A stretch of DNA of 64,000 bases from Atherix ibis. Lineage: Eukaryota > Arthropoda > Insecta > Diptera > Athericidae. The notes under the pieces were generated by a model, which had not been told where the DNA came from, ran no database searches, and saw nothing but the letters and a program-made list of their open reading frames with translations. The DNA lies in NCBI GenBank assembly GCA_958298945.1, contig OY282609.1:15854326-15918325 (forward strand), written 5' to 3'. The position numbers and the translations under genes were made by a program. Below, in pieces: positions 1-12,347 of the stretch (its first letter is position 1; each line of letters opens with the position of its first letter).

Positions 1-420
1 ATTATATCCACGAAAAGTAATTATCTGCTGTGAATTTTGCTATAAAGGTGGTATGGGACCGTATTACTTTGGAAGTAAAGAAGGTGTGACCGTATTAGAC
101 GGTTTTCTTTTGACCCAAACTTGAAGATCATGTGGTTTTAACAAAACGGTATCACAAGCCACAAAACATGACAAATTTTGGTTTTATTGCGCGAAAGAAT
201 AGGTAATTTTGCGATTTTGTGATGCCAATTTGCCTCTAAGATCGTGCAATTTGACACCGTTGGACTTTTTCTTGTGGGACTATGTAAAAAATTGCGTTTA
301 CTTAAACAATCCTCCGAACTTTGCAGCATTTAAAAACCAATATCCGTGAAGTTATGATCGAATTGTAGTCGAACGTGTCTGAATGTCGTCGAAAATTACC
401 TCAAAAGGTTCTATTTTTTT
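1..420 (+). mobile_element. DDE_3 (IS630-Tc1-mariner) transposase remnant, cut by the window edge
   Basis: Decayed plus-strand transposase of the family that recurs through the window. Bases 46-75 read GGMGPYYF, the counterpart of the family's GGIIGPYFF block, and 250-300 reads PLDFFLWDYVKN, the block around the last catalytic aspartate. Frameshifts separate the blocks. The left end lies outside the window and no clear right terminus is seen. Confidence 0.75.
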
Positions 421-1292
421 TTTTGCAAAATATAAAATTTCACAAAGGGCATTTATTTAGGATCTATAACAATTACGATGATTTTCTCGCTGACTTTTAA
501 GTCTAATCTTTGGTTTTAGAACTGCCACATAATTTCGGCGTTTGTTCATGCGGCAGCACTGTTTTTTTGACATTCGAAATTAGCATCGAGATAAGGTAAG
601 TGAATACATAATTTTGAGTTATATTAAAAATGGAATTAAATATAATTTGTAATTAATAATAATAAAAGCTTTTGAAAACAGTGAGTGAACCCCGAGCACT
701 TCGATTTTCTCAAAAGCTATGATTCAGCTTATCAGCTGATCAGATGACGTTTCTTTACGCGTCGCAGCAATTGTATTTACGCTTTTGAATCGACAAGATT
801 CTTAAACGATTTTGGTTAGAGTCGACTAGGGAAATAGTGTTCGAATTTTAAACCTTGGTCCAATTTCTTATAATGCTCATTAGTAATATTCCTTAAATTT
901 TTTTTAAAAAAATTGTAAAAAGAAATCCTTTTATAATAAAACAATTACAAGTGAATTTTTTCAGTACTACAATATTTTAGAGAAGCATGACTAGAAAAAA
1001 ACACTAACAAGTCCTTCAAAACTATGTAATTGTGACATAATCAACATTTCGTGATTTAACATTTTCACATTTTTGTTGTTTTGCGAGAATCGATAAATCG
1101 AATTAATAAAATTTTTCATTTCGCATAGAATAATTTCGTTCTATTTTGTTTGACTAAGTAAGTTCAAATTAATAAAGTTTGCCCACACAATAAATTAAAA
1201 AATTGTATACTTCATTTAAATAAAAGAGTTCATTTATCATCAAAACTACATTTTAATTACAATATTTAAAAATAATCTAAATTTATACTTAC
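421..1292. other. AT-rich non-coding stretch, no gene seen
   Basis: Low-complexity A/T-rich DNA with no conserved reading frame. If the exon at 1293-1450 is real, this is the start of the intron that follows it on the minus strand. Confidence 0.6.
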
Positions 1293-1356
1293 ATGCTATG
1301 ATTACTAGTGGCAAAACGATCCTTTGCAAAATCAGACAAATATAGTAGTTAGCCAT
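1293..1356 (-). CDS. Candidate first coding exon with signal peptide, gene not identified
   Basis: Seen: on the minus strand a polypyrimidine tract and CAG acceptor (at 1451-1452) are followed by about 94 nt of CAA-rich leader, then CAAAATGG, an ideal fly start context, with the ATG at 1356. Twenty-one codons follow, beginning MANYYICLILQR and ending IVLPLVIIA, then one base and a perfect donor GTAAGT at 1287-1292. The peptide is a short hydrophobic leader, as in secreted or type I membrane proteins, and the intron is phase 1, which is common after signal peptides. Inference: this is exon 2, holding the start codon, of a gene whose remaining exons lie left of the window. The exon is too short to name a family. 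Confidence 0.55.
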
Positions 1357-1450
1357 TTTGAGAACGTGTTTATTTTTTTTTTCGTTGTTGTCGTTGTTTT
1401 ATCTTCTTGTCTGGTAGATTTTTTCAATTAACTATTTTTGGCGCACCCAC

Positions 1451-3085
1451 CTGGAAAAAATAACGAAAAATTATAAACCCAAAGTACATACACATACAAT
1501 GAAACAGTGGACATTTTATAAAACATTTGGGAGAGAAAAAAAATTTCCAGTGACTGGCATTTCTTTAATTCCAAACTTAAATTCATTATCGTAACTCTTT
1601 AGAAAGGACATTTTTACATGAAAATAATTTTGCCAAAACATACACACACACACACACACACACCCATAGGCTAAATGCCAAATAAAGGGCACTGCAGGTT
1701 CATGAGTGTACGTGTATCGTTCGATATGGCCCATAAAACGATTGCGACGTGATAAAAACCTTCGAACGTGTCCTTTTACCTTCAACTATACTAGGACACA
1801 TATAGCTTTCATGGAATCTTCTTAGTACATGAAAATAGGTCAAATTCGCATTGAAGAGTAATGGCCTTTGGCTTTGGTAAGGCACTATTGTCACTATTTT
1901 TCCTTCTCTCATACACAAATATCACGCCACGTTCCAAACACATTATTTACTATCATATATCGCCCACTTTAACAAAACAAAAACAGCAAAAAAACGGAAA
2001 CCCAGTCCATTTTGATAGAATTTATATTTTTGGTGGTGATAAGACCGCATTACGAACTGAACTTAAAGCTCATTCTTCGGAATAGAGTAGGTACATGTAC
2101 AGTTTTCGAAAGGCAAAAATTCGATTGGAATTTTATGTTATCCATTAAATCGGAAATGCTCGTACGTAAAATATAAAATATTAATAACACTTAAAACTGT
2201 GTACACAATCATAAAATGGCCCATTTACATCTTGATTTTGGTATATTCCTTAATAAGCATCAAACCGGAATCGATCTTATACCCCCTTTCACCAACCAAT
2301 TACTAAAGATAAAAAAGCGGCTTTCGTTTATGATTCACATCTTCCAATACTAAAAAATCTCGGAATCATATTTTTCGTCTTGACATAATTCACACAAATT
2401 TCATAAAAACAGGTAAAATCTCATCTTTTTAAGTGAATCCATTCATATTAGCTCAATCAGAGACATACTTTGTACTTGCATATGATAGCCAGTTTAGTTG
2501 CATGTCACGAAAAACGGTGGAAGTGACTGTGCACCTTTGGTAGTATGCAAATTTAGCTAATTTACTGCTTCTCATCAAAGGTGAGTCAAAATTCCTATTA
2601 CACGAGTGAACAAGGTTAATGCACTAGTCTGTAGTTCATTTTTAAAGCCTCCAACATGAAACTAATTAAATGTTATGTGCTCTTTTCAAAATTTAAGATT
2701 ACAATCGGTAATGTTGCATTCGATTAATGATGGGATTTTAGTTTGAAGCTAAAAAACAGGGGGAAGTGACGGTATTTTACACGTTAATCAATTACAAGTA
2801 TTTTGAAAAATTAAAAAAAAACCTTGATTTGTATACAAAAAAAACAATGGGAATAAATGGGATCTTGGATAGAGCCTCAGAAATCTAGAAAAGCTTTACT
2901 AGAAAACAGTATTGATTTGTGTTGAAAAAATTGAAGTTTTCATAAAATTAGTAAAAGGTTGGATTTATACAACGAAAAAAAAATATATTGGAATTAGGAG
3001 AAAGCATACGAAGCCCAGAAAACAATTGCGACAAGATATTCAACAAGCGCTGTCAACATTTCTGAAAGCTTCACAATCTAATATA
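1451..3085. other. Non-coding stretch with a small CA repeat
   Basis: AT-rich sequence, probably an intron or intergenic. It holds an (AC)n microsatellite at 1642-1664. The open frames at 1516-2085 show no conserved domain and have the composition of their surroundings. Confidence 0.5.
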
Positions 3086-3797
3086 CTAGGTCTGTTCAAA
3101 AAGAATCGCGAATTTTGAATTTCCGCGGGTTATGTATATTTGATTTTCGATTTTTTGTGGCGTTATGTTGGTACTCATGTCTCCCACTTATGCCGACAAG
3201 TTCAGCCATTTTGAATGTTCAGTTAATTTTTGACAGCTGCTTTGCTTGCACGTGTTTTGGCTCGTCTTCGATTTTTGCCCATTTTCGACCAAAAACAGCA
3301 TCGCATCAACATTTCTAAGGAGCTGTTGGACTCTGTCCGCGACCACCCAAATTTGCTCCAGAGGATTACAACTGGTGACGAATCATGGGTTTATGGTGAT
3401 GACGTGGAAACCAAAGCTCAATCATCCCAATGGAAGCTGCCGCAGGAGCCAAGACCGAAAAAAGCGCTCCAAGTTCGGTCGAATGTGAAGGTTTTGTTTA
3501 CAGTTTTCTTCGATTGCAGGGGCGTGGTGCATCATGAGTTCTTACCACAGGGTAGACCGGTCAATAAGGAATATTACCTGCAAGTTATGCGCAAGTTGTG
3601 CGAAGCAATCCACCAGAAACGCCCGGATTTGTGGAAGAACAAAAATTGGCTTTTGCACCATGATAACGCCCCTGCTCACGCATCGTTGCTTGTGCGCGAA
3701 TATTTGGCCAAAAACAACACACTAATAATGCCGCAGCCACCGTATTCCCGAGATCTGGCTGCCTGTGACTTTTTCTTGTTCCCGAAACAGATTCTTC
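3086..3797 (+). mobile_element. Irritans-type mariner, internally deleted, right end lost
   Basis: The left terminal repeat CTAGGTCTGTTCAAAAAG starts at 3086 after a TA. About 200 bp of left-end sequence runs straight into the second half of a mariner transposase: [25 protein letters not shown] and YSRDLAACDFFLFPK, carrying all three aspartates of the DD34D catalytic set. The whole DNA-binding N-terminal half is missing. Homology to the other copies stops after CCCGAAACAGATTCTT near 3796, and no right terminal repeat follows. One frame stays open for about 200 codons, but the element cannot encode a working transposase. Confidence 0.85.
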
Positions 3798-4019
3798 TGT
3801 TTCTGAAGTACTGTCTAGAAAAGCTGTTAAAACATTGAAGTCATATTTACACACACTGCAATAAAAGTGCTTAACCAAGAGCAAAAGTGCACAGTGTCAG
3901 TAACATTTTGTTGGGGGCTTATTAATTATCGGTCATGTTAAAAATTCGACAAGAAAATTGAATATTAGTTATCTGAATATTTTCATAATCAACAAAGCGA
4001 CAATCGGGAGTCCGGTCTA

Positions 4020-4800
4020 GGCCTGCTGAATCAAAGAACTTCATACGTCCTAGGTTCGCTCCGCGGTCTTCCAGTTCGACAATCGCAGCATGGCTAACGC
4101 CGTCGGTTCACCGAAGGCAGAGGCTCTACCTCGTCTTTTGGGACCAGAAATGGAGCCACAACAGACTTAATCCATACAGATTAAGTGACCAACCCACCGC
4201 AACGTATTGCTCATAATTTTACCCACAAGCGGGCTGTCGCGATAAAGCTCCAGGTTCTCGTCGTTAAAGACGACATATACTCTACCCTTGTCACCGGGAC
4301 ATATATCTTTGTTTATGTTTCTGATAGCTGCATCCACTTCAAGCTCGAACATTGTACGAATCCGTTTGTCAAGGTAGTGATCCGATTCAACGTTGGCAAC
4401 ATTAAATGTTCTATTTTCTAGGTTCGAGAGATGCAGGCGGTCAATCAACACGTGGAGATATCCACATGGACTTATGGATTTCTTTCCGCGAAAACTAGGT
4501 AGCTCCTACGACCGCTGTGAATTGCATGGTTCACAATCTGTTATCATTGATATACGCATGTAAGCTTTGAGTGCCAAGATATCGTCCAAATACGGGCGCA
4601 TCCTCCTTACCATGCTGTTAAAATCCCCAAGTATGATTTCTATGTCATATTTGGGATAGGCGCCAGAGGCTCGTTCTACCTCTTCGAAAAAAGTATTTTT
4701 TTCAAATCAGCAGACTCCTTCGGTAGGGACTGATGTTTTTTTTGTTGCACTGACTAAGAAGCCTGTTCAGAGCACTTGGTGTTGTGTCTCTCTCCGGGTC
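4020..4800 (-). mobile_element. Non-LTR retrotransposon remnant (RTE-like), endonuclease joined to C-terminal tail
   Basis: Read on the minus strand, 4470-4680 resembles an APE-type endonuclease (ILGDFNSMVRR), 4360-4450 gives VLIDRLHLSNLENRTF and VESDHYL, blocks typical of these proteins, and 4167-4230 gives LRWVGHLICMD, the motif near the C-terminus. The entire reverse transcriptase is missing between them, so this is an internally deleted copy. Class by motif only; the exact clade is uncertain. Confidence 0.65.
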
Positions 4801-7800
4801 TTTAACAGGGTATCAGATCAGCATCTACATTCATGCAATATATGTTACAACCACGCTATAATAGTCTATAATCCCTTAAAAAAATCAAAAAACAAAGTCT
4901 CTGATTTAGCGACATTAATTAAGTATTTTTTTTAAAAGTCAACTCCTGTTAATATGTAGAATAGAAAACATTCATTTACATAAATGAGAACCCGGAAAGA
5001 ACGAATTTGATTTCTCAAAAAAACCTTTTTTCAACAAAAAATATATTATAAATTATTTAGAAATATTTAGAAAAATGACCCTAATTACATCAAAACTTAC
5101 ATAATGCGTGAAACGCAAACAATAAAAAATTATGACACATTTTAAAATTATGAAAAGATATAAAAGATGCAATAAAATAAATATTAGTTAAACTATTGTA
5201 TATTTAACTAGAAGAGTTTTTAATTAGCAAATACATATAATAAAGTAATTAGTTAAGAAATTATTAAACTGATTCATCAATTCTTTCGAATTAATTTGGT
5301 AATTGTTGAAAATTCACATCCACGAAAAATTCCTGTACAAAATTTTTAACACTGACTCACTTAAAAGGTAAAATACACAAAACTAAATGTAATTTAACAA
5401 CACCTTATAAGCAAATTCAGTTTGTGAGAAGAGTTTATACTGAATGCTTGGAATCAAGTTTGAAAGAATTGTTTACATGATCTTACACTTAACCTAAACT
5501 ATTCAAAAAGAAATTTTAGTGGTAATAGAAATTTGTAGGTCATGTGCCTTGATTTAACGACACTCGGACCATTTTGGTCTAGTACGCTTTGGCTCTGATT
5601 TCGAATCCAGCTAGTGACATACTACTTCATTTAATGAGACTGGCTTGCACGATAGTCCCTTTCAGACGTACAGGTTGACTAAGAACTTTAAGTGGTATAT
5701 TCCTTATTTTTATAAGGTAAAGAATAAGGTGGACGGCTAATGCTGTGGTTTTTTTTCTTTTTCTCAAGATTATCAAGAACTTACTAAATAAGTTTTAATG
5801 TTAATCTTGAGAAAAAGAGTTCTTCTCGTCAGATAGAGCATTACAGACGCTTGAATACCACAACCATTACAACGCCCTCTGTCGCAGGACCATCTCCATC
5901 GATTAGCTACGTCGGAAAAAGGAATTCTGTGGTTCCCAGCCAACCTTCATTAAAATATGATCAACATCCGGGAGAATTTTTTTTTGTCTAAAAATACTTG
6001 AAAAGACATCAATCAATTTGGTATTGTCGATAACATTCAAAGGAACTGAAAGCGATTCCAGTTGAACCCTGGCCTCCAGAGTGGCTACGAAAAGTGAAAA
6101 CAACGCCTCCGACCATATGTAGCTACACTAGAAAACTATTTTGGATGGGGATAACTTTGATGTATAAAAGTAAAATAAAATCGTTAAAAAAAAAACAGTT
6201 TTTTAGATTTTTGTCTAGCACCATGAGAATGAAGCCATTTAGCATAGTTCATGTTCGATGTCATAATTTTCTTTATAAAACTGATCGATTATAAATTGGA
6301 GGGAAAAGTCAACATGTTGAAAGGTTTCGAAAGCTTAAAAAAAGGGATTTCTGATTTGTTGGATGTTGAAGCTCCACAATGCAAACAGTTCTACTTAAAA
6401 AGAAATTCTGAATTGAGTGATATTCATTTTTAATATGGAAAATGTAGAATTGAACATCACAGGAAAGATAAAAAGGACGAGATGGATTCCCTCGTATGTA
6501 ACCAAAAATCCCCTTATAAACAAAAACGAAACTAATAAAAAGCTTTTCCAGTGCTAGAAAATTGAAAAATAGTTTTTGGTTTTTGTATTTTTTTGTTGCA
6601 AAAATATTTTTATTCTACTTCCATTAAGGACGATAGAAAATATTCTATATTCCCTATAGAAAAATTAAATGTTTTATATTTCCTAGAAATCTGACAGCTA
6701 AAACTGAGTGCGATGTAGAAAGTTGAATTATGTTATATTTGAAAGAAGAAAAATAGACACAAAAAAAACCCAACGCCACTCGCTCCACAAATAAAAATTA
6801 AAAATTTTTAATGCCATTTTTCGCGCGATACACTCGTATTTTTTGATGCGGGGTATTATATCCCTTCCTACCTGAACCATAATTCTTATAACCTTGTCCG
6901 AGGCACATGTGCACACAATTAACACAGAAATATTGAATGAATCGAATATGACCTTTAACCTAAATTGTGAAAGGCTCTCCATAATTTGGACATTAGTTTT
7001 TGAAGTGGAAATTCTCTTGAAATTTACTTTATATTTGATGTGTTCAAAAATCTATCTTATCAAAATATTTAATTGATACTTGTTGACACATGCATTATTG
7101 GTCGTGTGATAATAGTAAATATATCAGAGAGTTTCTAGTTAAATAAATTCACTTTCAACACACGCAAAATGTAACGATTACCTGAATGAAAGTAATTATT
7201 AACTTTTGTTTTCATTTTACTAATTAAGGAAGGTACGTGTAGGCAGGCATAAAAGGTCTTATATGATATGTATTATTATACACTTAAATATGAGTAGTGC
7301 GTATGTACGTCCATACCTAGTCCTTACGTTTTTCATTTATCTTGTGTATTTTTAACGATTAAAACGCGTGTTGTGGTAGGGCAAAAATAAAACTAAATGA
7401 ATGAAAAGAAAAAACGACAACCATAATTTTTTTAAGGATGAACTCCAACATAATTGGATAAATAAAAATATTAACCCAATTTCACAAATACGCAAAAAGT
7501 ATATTTGTAAAAATATAAAAATTCCCAAAATGAAAACAATTAAATGTTCCACAAATTGTCCGCACCTAGAAAAGAAAATCCCTTTTAACTAGAATAGGCC
7601 TTCTATAAAAAAAAAACATGTCAACTTTGGGTCAGGACTATAATAGTAATTGGAAATTTTACACAAACTTATGCAATTGGTTAAAATTTACTCAAAGGTA
7701 AGGAAGGTATTTTCATATGTATTAAAGTGTAATTAATAAATCAATTTTGTAAATGTTTGGCAAAATTCTAAGAAATAATTTTTAAAAAAATTCCCCGAAA

Positions 7801-7859
7801 AACTTTGCAACAATTTTGCATCTCCCTTTTTTCCCTCTTATAAATTTCATATATTTAAC
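4801..7859. other. Long non-coding stretch
   Basis: AT-rich with scattered short open frames (for example 6094-6433 plus and 6728-6982 minus) that lack conserved motifs. Bases 5830-6110 are less AT-rich and may be an old transposon scrap. A 16-bp perfect stem occurs at 5757-5772 and 5802-5817. No gene is supported. Confidence 0.5.
5757..5817. repeat. Stem-loop, 16-bp perfect arms
   Basis: CTTTTTCTCAAGATTA at 5757-5772 is the exact reverse complement of 5802-5817. The 29-base loop contains a smaller palindrome (AACTTAC...TAAGTT). It could be a foldback scrap; no function is claimed. Confidence 0.7.
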
Positions 7860-8619
7860 TGACGCTTGTCTACTTCTTCACTATAGTATGCGTCAGAGAT
7901 TGGGGCGTGTCGAGGCAACTGTTAACCATTGTATCAAACTAGCGAGCGGAACACATCGGGCATCTCTGGTATAGACTCAATCCTAACCGAAACTAGTGGA
8001 AAACTCAGTCCTCTGAACCTTCCCAAAGACCGTGTCAGATTCATTTATAATAAGCTTTGCTTTGCTAATTATCTCTTCCATGATTTTAGTATTAGACTTA
8101 AGATATTAACATTAGATCTTGTCACTTTCTGTCTCCACTACCAAACTTCCCTTCCCTATTTGAAGCCACCGTTGAGATAGGTTTGAAAAGGCGTTTGCCG
8201 ACCCGTCTATCTACAGGAAAATTTTTCTCGAACAGTTGGGCGAGCTGGAAAAATTTCAACCGACCTCAATAAAACTTTCTTAACAGTTAGCGAAGTCAAC
8301 GGCATCCAAATCCCTGATACACATTGTGGAGTCTTAAGGTGACTGCTTGGTCAATAAAAGCGACAGTGCGGTCTTTGGAGTCGGAACAATATTCTGTACT
8401 CAACGAGATGCCACAATAGGAGTGTCGAGTTGTTTTTGGTGCCGAGGCATATGAAAATTATGGGTAATGAACGGCCTAGTCAGTTGAGTAGGGAAATTTT
8501 TCGGAATCCCGTGTTCACAGCTGTACCTAATCAATCTCGTCTATTTACAGTGGAATCTTTCTAGTATCTCATTGGAAAACTGCCCAGAATTCGGATAGGG
8601 CATACTGCTCTTACCCATA
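7860..8619. other. Moderately GC-rich stretch, probably transposon-derived
   Basis: Base composition differs from the AT-rich surroundings and several frames give short retroelement-like words, but no domain can be read with confidence. Not a recognisable host gene. Confidence 0.35.
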
Positions 8620-8928
8620 ACTTTCGTTCTGGAAACCACACTCGTCCTGTGGTCTTCTACAACTTATTCCAAACATTTTGAGAGAATATCAGCAAACTAA
8701 GAATTTCTTTGCGAGCTGGGTTCCTCTCATTGTGGAGCTCCTAAATCCAACAATTCCATTTCCAAGTCGACTTTTTAACCTGATCAAACAAACTAACATG
8801 ATTCATTAAAATTTAAATAACTCTAATCGTTGTAACGTCCGGTCACACGATACTTGCAGTCACCAAAAACACACATTATAGATCTCCTAAATCCAAAAGC
8901 TCTTCAAGTTCGCTTTCTAACTAAAAAA

Positions 8929-9265
8929 CGAGTTGTCATTGGATCTGAGCCGACATTGGGCTCAACCTGTACATTGAGCTCGAGCTGTCATTGAAACCGA
9001 GTTATCATTGGGCTCGAGTTGTCATTGGCCTCGAGGTTTAATTACGACCGAGATGTCTTTGAGTGCAAGTTCTCATTAGACCCGAGTTGTCTTTGGATCT
9101 GAGCCGACATTGGACTCGAGGTATCATTGAGACCGAGTTGTCATTAGACCCGAGTTGTCATTGGACCTAAGTTGTCATTGGACCCGAGCTATCATTGGAG
9201 TCGAGGTTTAATTGCGGCCAAGATATCTTTAAGCCCAAGGTATCATTGAACCCGAGCCCATATGT
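8929..9265. repeat. 17-bp minisatellite, array A
   Basis: About 20 diverged copies of a unit close to GAGCTGTCATTGGACCC. The array ends with CATATGTCATTGATCTGC followed by ATTTCTTT, the same ending as the other two arrays. A variant unit reading GTTTAATTGCGGCC recurs in all three arrays, so they share ancestry. Confidence 0.9.
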
Positions 9266-9387
9266 CATTGATCTGCATTTCTTTTTGGAAATCACACACG
9301 TCCTATCTGCTTATCCTGTGACGTTCTGATTACTATTTAAACGAATGCCGGCAAACCCGAAATTTCTTTATAGAGCTCCTAAACTGA

Positions 9388-9612
9388 AAAGCTCCGAGTT
9401 GTCATTAGACCCGAGTTGTCATTGGAGCCGAGTTGTCATTGGACCCGAGTTGTCATTGGACCTAAGTTGTTATTGGACTCGACCTGTCATTGGCCTGAGC
9501 CGACATTGGACTCGAGCTGTCATTGGAGTCGAGGTTTAATTGAGGGTAAGATGTCTTTGAGCCCAAAGTGTCATTGGGCCCGAGCTGTCATTGGGGCCCA
9601 TATGCCATTGGT
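9388..9612. repeat. 17-bp minisatellite, array B
   Basis: Same unit and same ending as array A (CATATGCCATTGGTCTG then TATTTCTTT). Because 17 is not a multiple of 3, each frame shows a 17-residue repeat (words such as SCHWTR, VIGPELSLD). These apparent proteins come from the DNA repeat and are not genes. Confidence 0.9.
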
Positions 9613-9990
9613 CTGTATTTCTTTTTGGAAATCACACACGTCCTATCTGCTTAACCTGTGACGTTCTGCCTACTATTTAAACGAATACCAGAAAATCTGC
9701 AATTTCTTTGGGAGGAACCTGCCTCTCATTACAGATCTCCTAAACCGAAAAGCTCTTCAAGTCCGCTTTCTAAATTGATCGAACGAACTTAAATACAAAA
9801 TTTAACAAACTACCTTATTGAGCCAAGTAAAAACAAACCAGCTCCCTTCATTTAGTAAACTGGCAACCCCCGGCTACAAGAAACTTAAAGCCGCCAAGTG
9901 GCCTCTTGGTCGTTGTGCTCGAAAGTGACACTTGGCTCATGCCTAAATTACCTTACAAACAAATGAACAAATAAATTCCATACGGACATT

Positions 9991-10949
9991 TTTTTTAGTA
10001 TTTCGTAAATTAAATTTCTATAATCCCCCCAACATATTAGCTACTGGATTCAGAGGAGAATAAGAGAATTTCTAAAAAGAAATATTCTGCAGGGAGCCAA
10101 TATAATGTTTTATGTTCTTTTCTAATTTATCTTTGCACAAGCGAAAATAAAACAAGCTCCAAAGATATCCATCTGTCAATACCACAAATTTGAAAGGTTA
10201 TTTGGCCAAATATATAGTCCTTCACACATACACCTACCATATAAAAAAAGTACTATCGAAAATGTGGACAAATGTAAAAGTTCTATAAACAAATCATCAG
10301 GATATATTATAATTATTTTTTGTTAACTGGTATTTAACAATACTTTTATTGTCTATCTATTTTTGCCTAAATCATGCCTCGAAGAAAAACCTCTCACGCA
10401 ATCCTATTTTGTTGAAGGAGAATTTAATAAAAAAATATACGCAAATTAGAAATGGCACAAACACCACATCAGAAATCGTTTCTTATCATGATAAATAGTG
10501 ACCAACGCATTTATAGGTTTCCATACTCTTCAAATTAATTCCAACACTTTTACGGATTCTATTTTTTCTGCCTGTTTTAGTATAACTAATTAAGCAAAGT
10601 AGCTCTGCAAATAGCGTAGAGGATTTTTTTTCTTCCCCATTAGTTGGGGATGAAGAGTTTCAGTATTTTTTTTTTGTTATTGTTATTTAGTTACATCCAT
10701 ATCGAATATCATAACGTATCCGTTTAATGTAGGATCTGTGAGGGCAATGGACATTTTCTGGTCAAAAATATTCGATAAGAAATGACTTCGATGTAGTAAA
10801 TGCAACTATATAACTGCGGATTCATTATTTACTTATAAAGAAAATTTTACAACTTCCAAACATTAAGTTAGCCAGAAAGTTTTTGTAAGATATTTTATTT
10901 ACTGAACAACGCATTAAAATTGTGAAAACTTTCTGAAATCATAAGCAAA
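9991..10949. other. AT-rich non-coding stretch
   Basis: No conserved frame on either strand. Ordinary A/T-rich intergenic or intronic sequence. Confidence 0.5.
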
Positions 10950-11385
10950 ATTGCCCCGTATATGAGGCTCTGAAAACGCACAAGTGACTTCGGAGAAGCC
11001 ATTGTATCTGCGAAAAGTTTTGGTGCGAAGATGGCCGTATTTATTTGAAAATTAAGGCGGGAACTATGGTCGTGTGATAACCGACTCCTTTTGGCATCAA
11101 CTTGAAGATTTTAATCTGGAGCATACACGTATGTGCTATTTTAACAAAACGGCGCCTCAAGCCACAAAACATGACAAATTTTGAGCTTCACTGCGCGAGA
11201 AGTTACCAGGGGACGTGCAATTTCAAAATTTGGTGACGAATTATTTTATATTCCATGCATAATGTCAATGCAATGATTAAAAAAATTTATAGTCCGACCA
11301 ATGAAATGATTTGAAATTTTTTTTTTCTAAATCTAAATCGTAAATATCTTTTCACGTTCTGAAGCACAAATTGGATAACTCTACA
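10950..11385 (+). mobile_element. DDE_3 transposon remnant, short
   Basis: It contains the GGCTCTGAAAACGCACAAG block, the ATTTTAATCTGGA(GC)ATACACG block that precedes FNKTAPQATKHDKF, and a right terminus near 11350-11385 (GTTCTGAAGCACAAATTGG) shared with the copies ending at 43192, 55812 and 63986. Most of the interior is gone. Confidence 0.65.
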
Positions 11386-12049
11386 CTACACAGCGAAATT
11401 TTTACAACAGATAATAAATCATTTTTATCCTTAATATAGCAACAACTTATGCTAAAAAATCTAAGTTCTACCATTTCTTTTTACAACCCTTAATAGCCTT
11501 ACTAAAATTCGGTTGGCTCCAAAAAGCTTTGTTCGATTTTTTGATTGAATTGAATTTTTTTTTCAGACTCTGAGCCCCGAAATTCATAGTTCAACAAATT
11601 AGGAAAACTAAATATTGTGTCCGGAAGTGCTAATATAATAACCTCTAGTAAGGACGATGCCTAAGTGAAAATCAGTTATATGTCTTCAAAGACGAACAAA
11701 TTTAGGATGAATTGACACGAAACCCGTTGACAATTTAGCACAATTAGTCGTTTACAAAATTGCTAGGCCCGAACCCCTTAAAAAATTGTGTGTTTTTTTG
11801 CCATATAATATATTATCAATTAACATGCAAGCCTTTCAGCTTATAATTCGACTATATCAGAAAATTTCGGTTTCATGTTTTTAGGTGAATTTAATTGGAA
11901 ATTTTTATACTAAATAAACGCGGCATTATTTACCATATCTAAAAGAAAGAAATTTGTTCTTTTCAATAAACCTTTTCCCATATGGAATTAGACTAATAAT
12001 TATTATCGAACTCAGTTGATCTGGAATCCACATACTCGACTAAAAAGAC
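11386..12049. other. AT-rich stretch, no feature seen
   Basis: No conserved coding potential. The sequence becomes Jockey-like after about 12050. Confidence 0.5.
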
Positions 12050-12347
12050 AATCCTTCGAAACTCGAAATAAATAGTAAGCTTTTGATATACAAAGCAATT
12101 ATGAAACCTATTTGGACTTATGAAATTCAATTTTGGGGTTCAACGAAACGTTCCAATTTCTATCACATCTAATCCTCCGAAAAATTATTGAGGACCTCAT
12201 TTATGTTCACAAGAAAGTATGACATTGTGATCTTAATTTTCCTTAACGATTACCATCCTCAAAAGCACTCATCGGAGACTACAGATACAGTGGTGTGGAG
12301 ATTGAATTGAATCCTTTAACTCTAGTTATTTGGAGAAACGCCGATGG
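12050..12347 (+). mobile_element. Jockey-like LINE, 3' end fragment
   Basis: Frames carry IKPIWTYEIQFWGST and RSNFYHI, the post-RT tail of Jockey-clade ORF2, with frameshifts. The closing TTGGAGAAACGCCGATGG matches the 3' region of the copy at 49930-51240. The DDE_3 fragment begins directly after it. Confidence 0.75.

Larger units (their letters stand above)
8620..9990. repeat. Dispersed repeat with a duplicated flank unit around two minisatellite arrays
   Basis: A block reading roughly TTTAAACGAATGCCGG, then AATTTCTTT, CTCTCATT, GAGCTCCTAAA and AAAAGCTCTTCAAG occurs about 8630-8920, 9290-9390 and 9630-9790, with a diverged copy at 17100-17500. The minisatellite arrays lie between the blocks. 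The tail 9830-9990 also has a diverged match at 17380-17520. It looks like an old repeat family that carries the arrays; its class is not determined. Confidence 0.6.

Noticed and set aside
3230..3838. A 200-codon open mariner frame that could be taken as a working transposase
   Set aside because: It lacks the DNA-binding half and the true C-terminus and starts at a non-ATG codon.
9345..9661. Open frames reading SCHWTRVVIGPELSLD-type repeats
   Set aside because: They exist in more than one frame because the 17-bp DNA repeat lacks stops. No start context or splice sites; not a repetitive protein gene.
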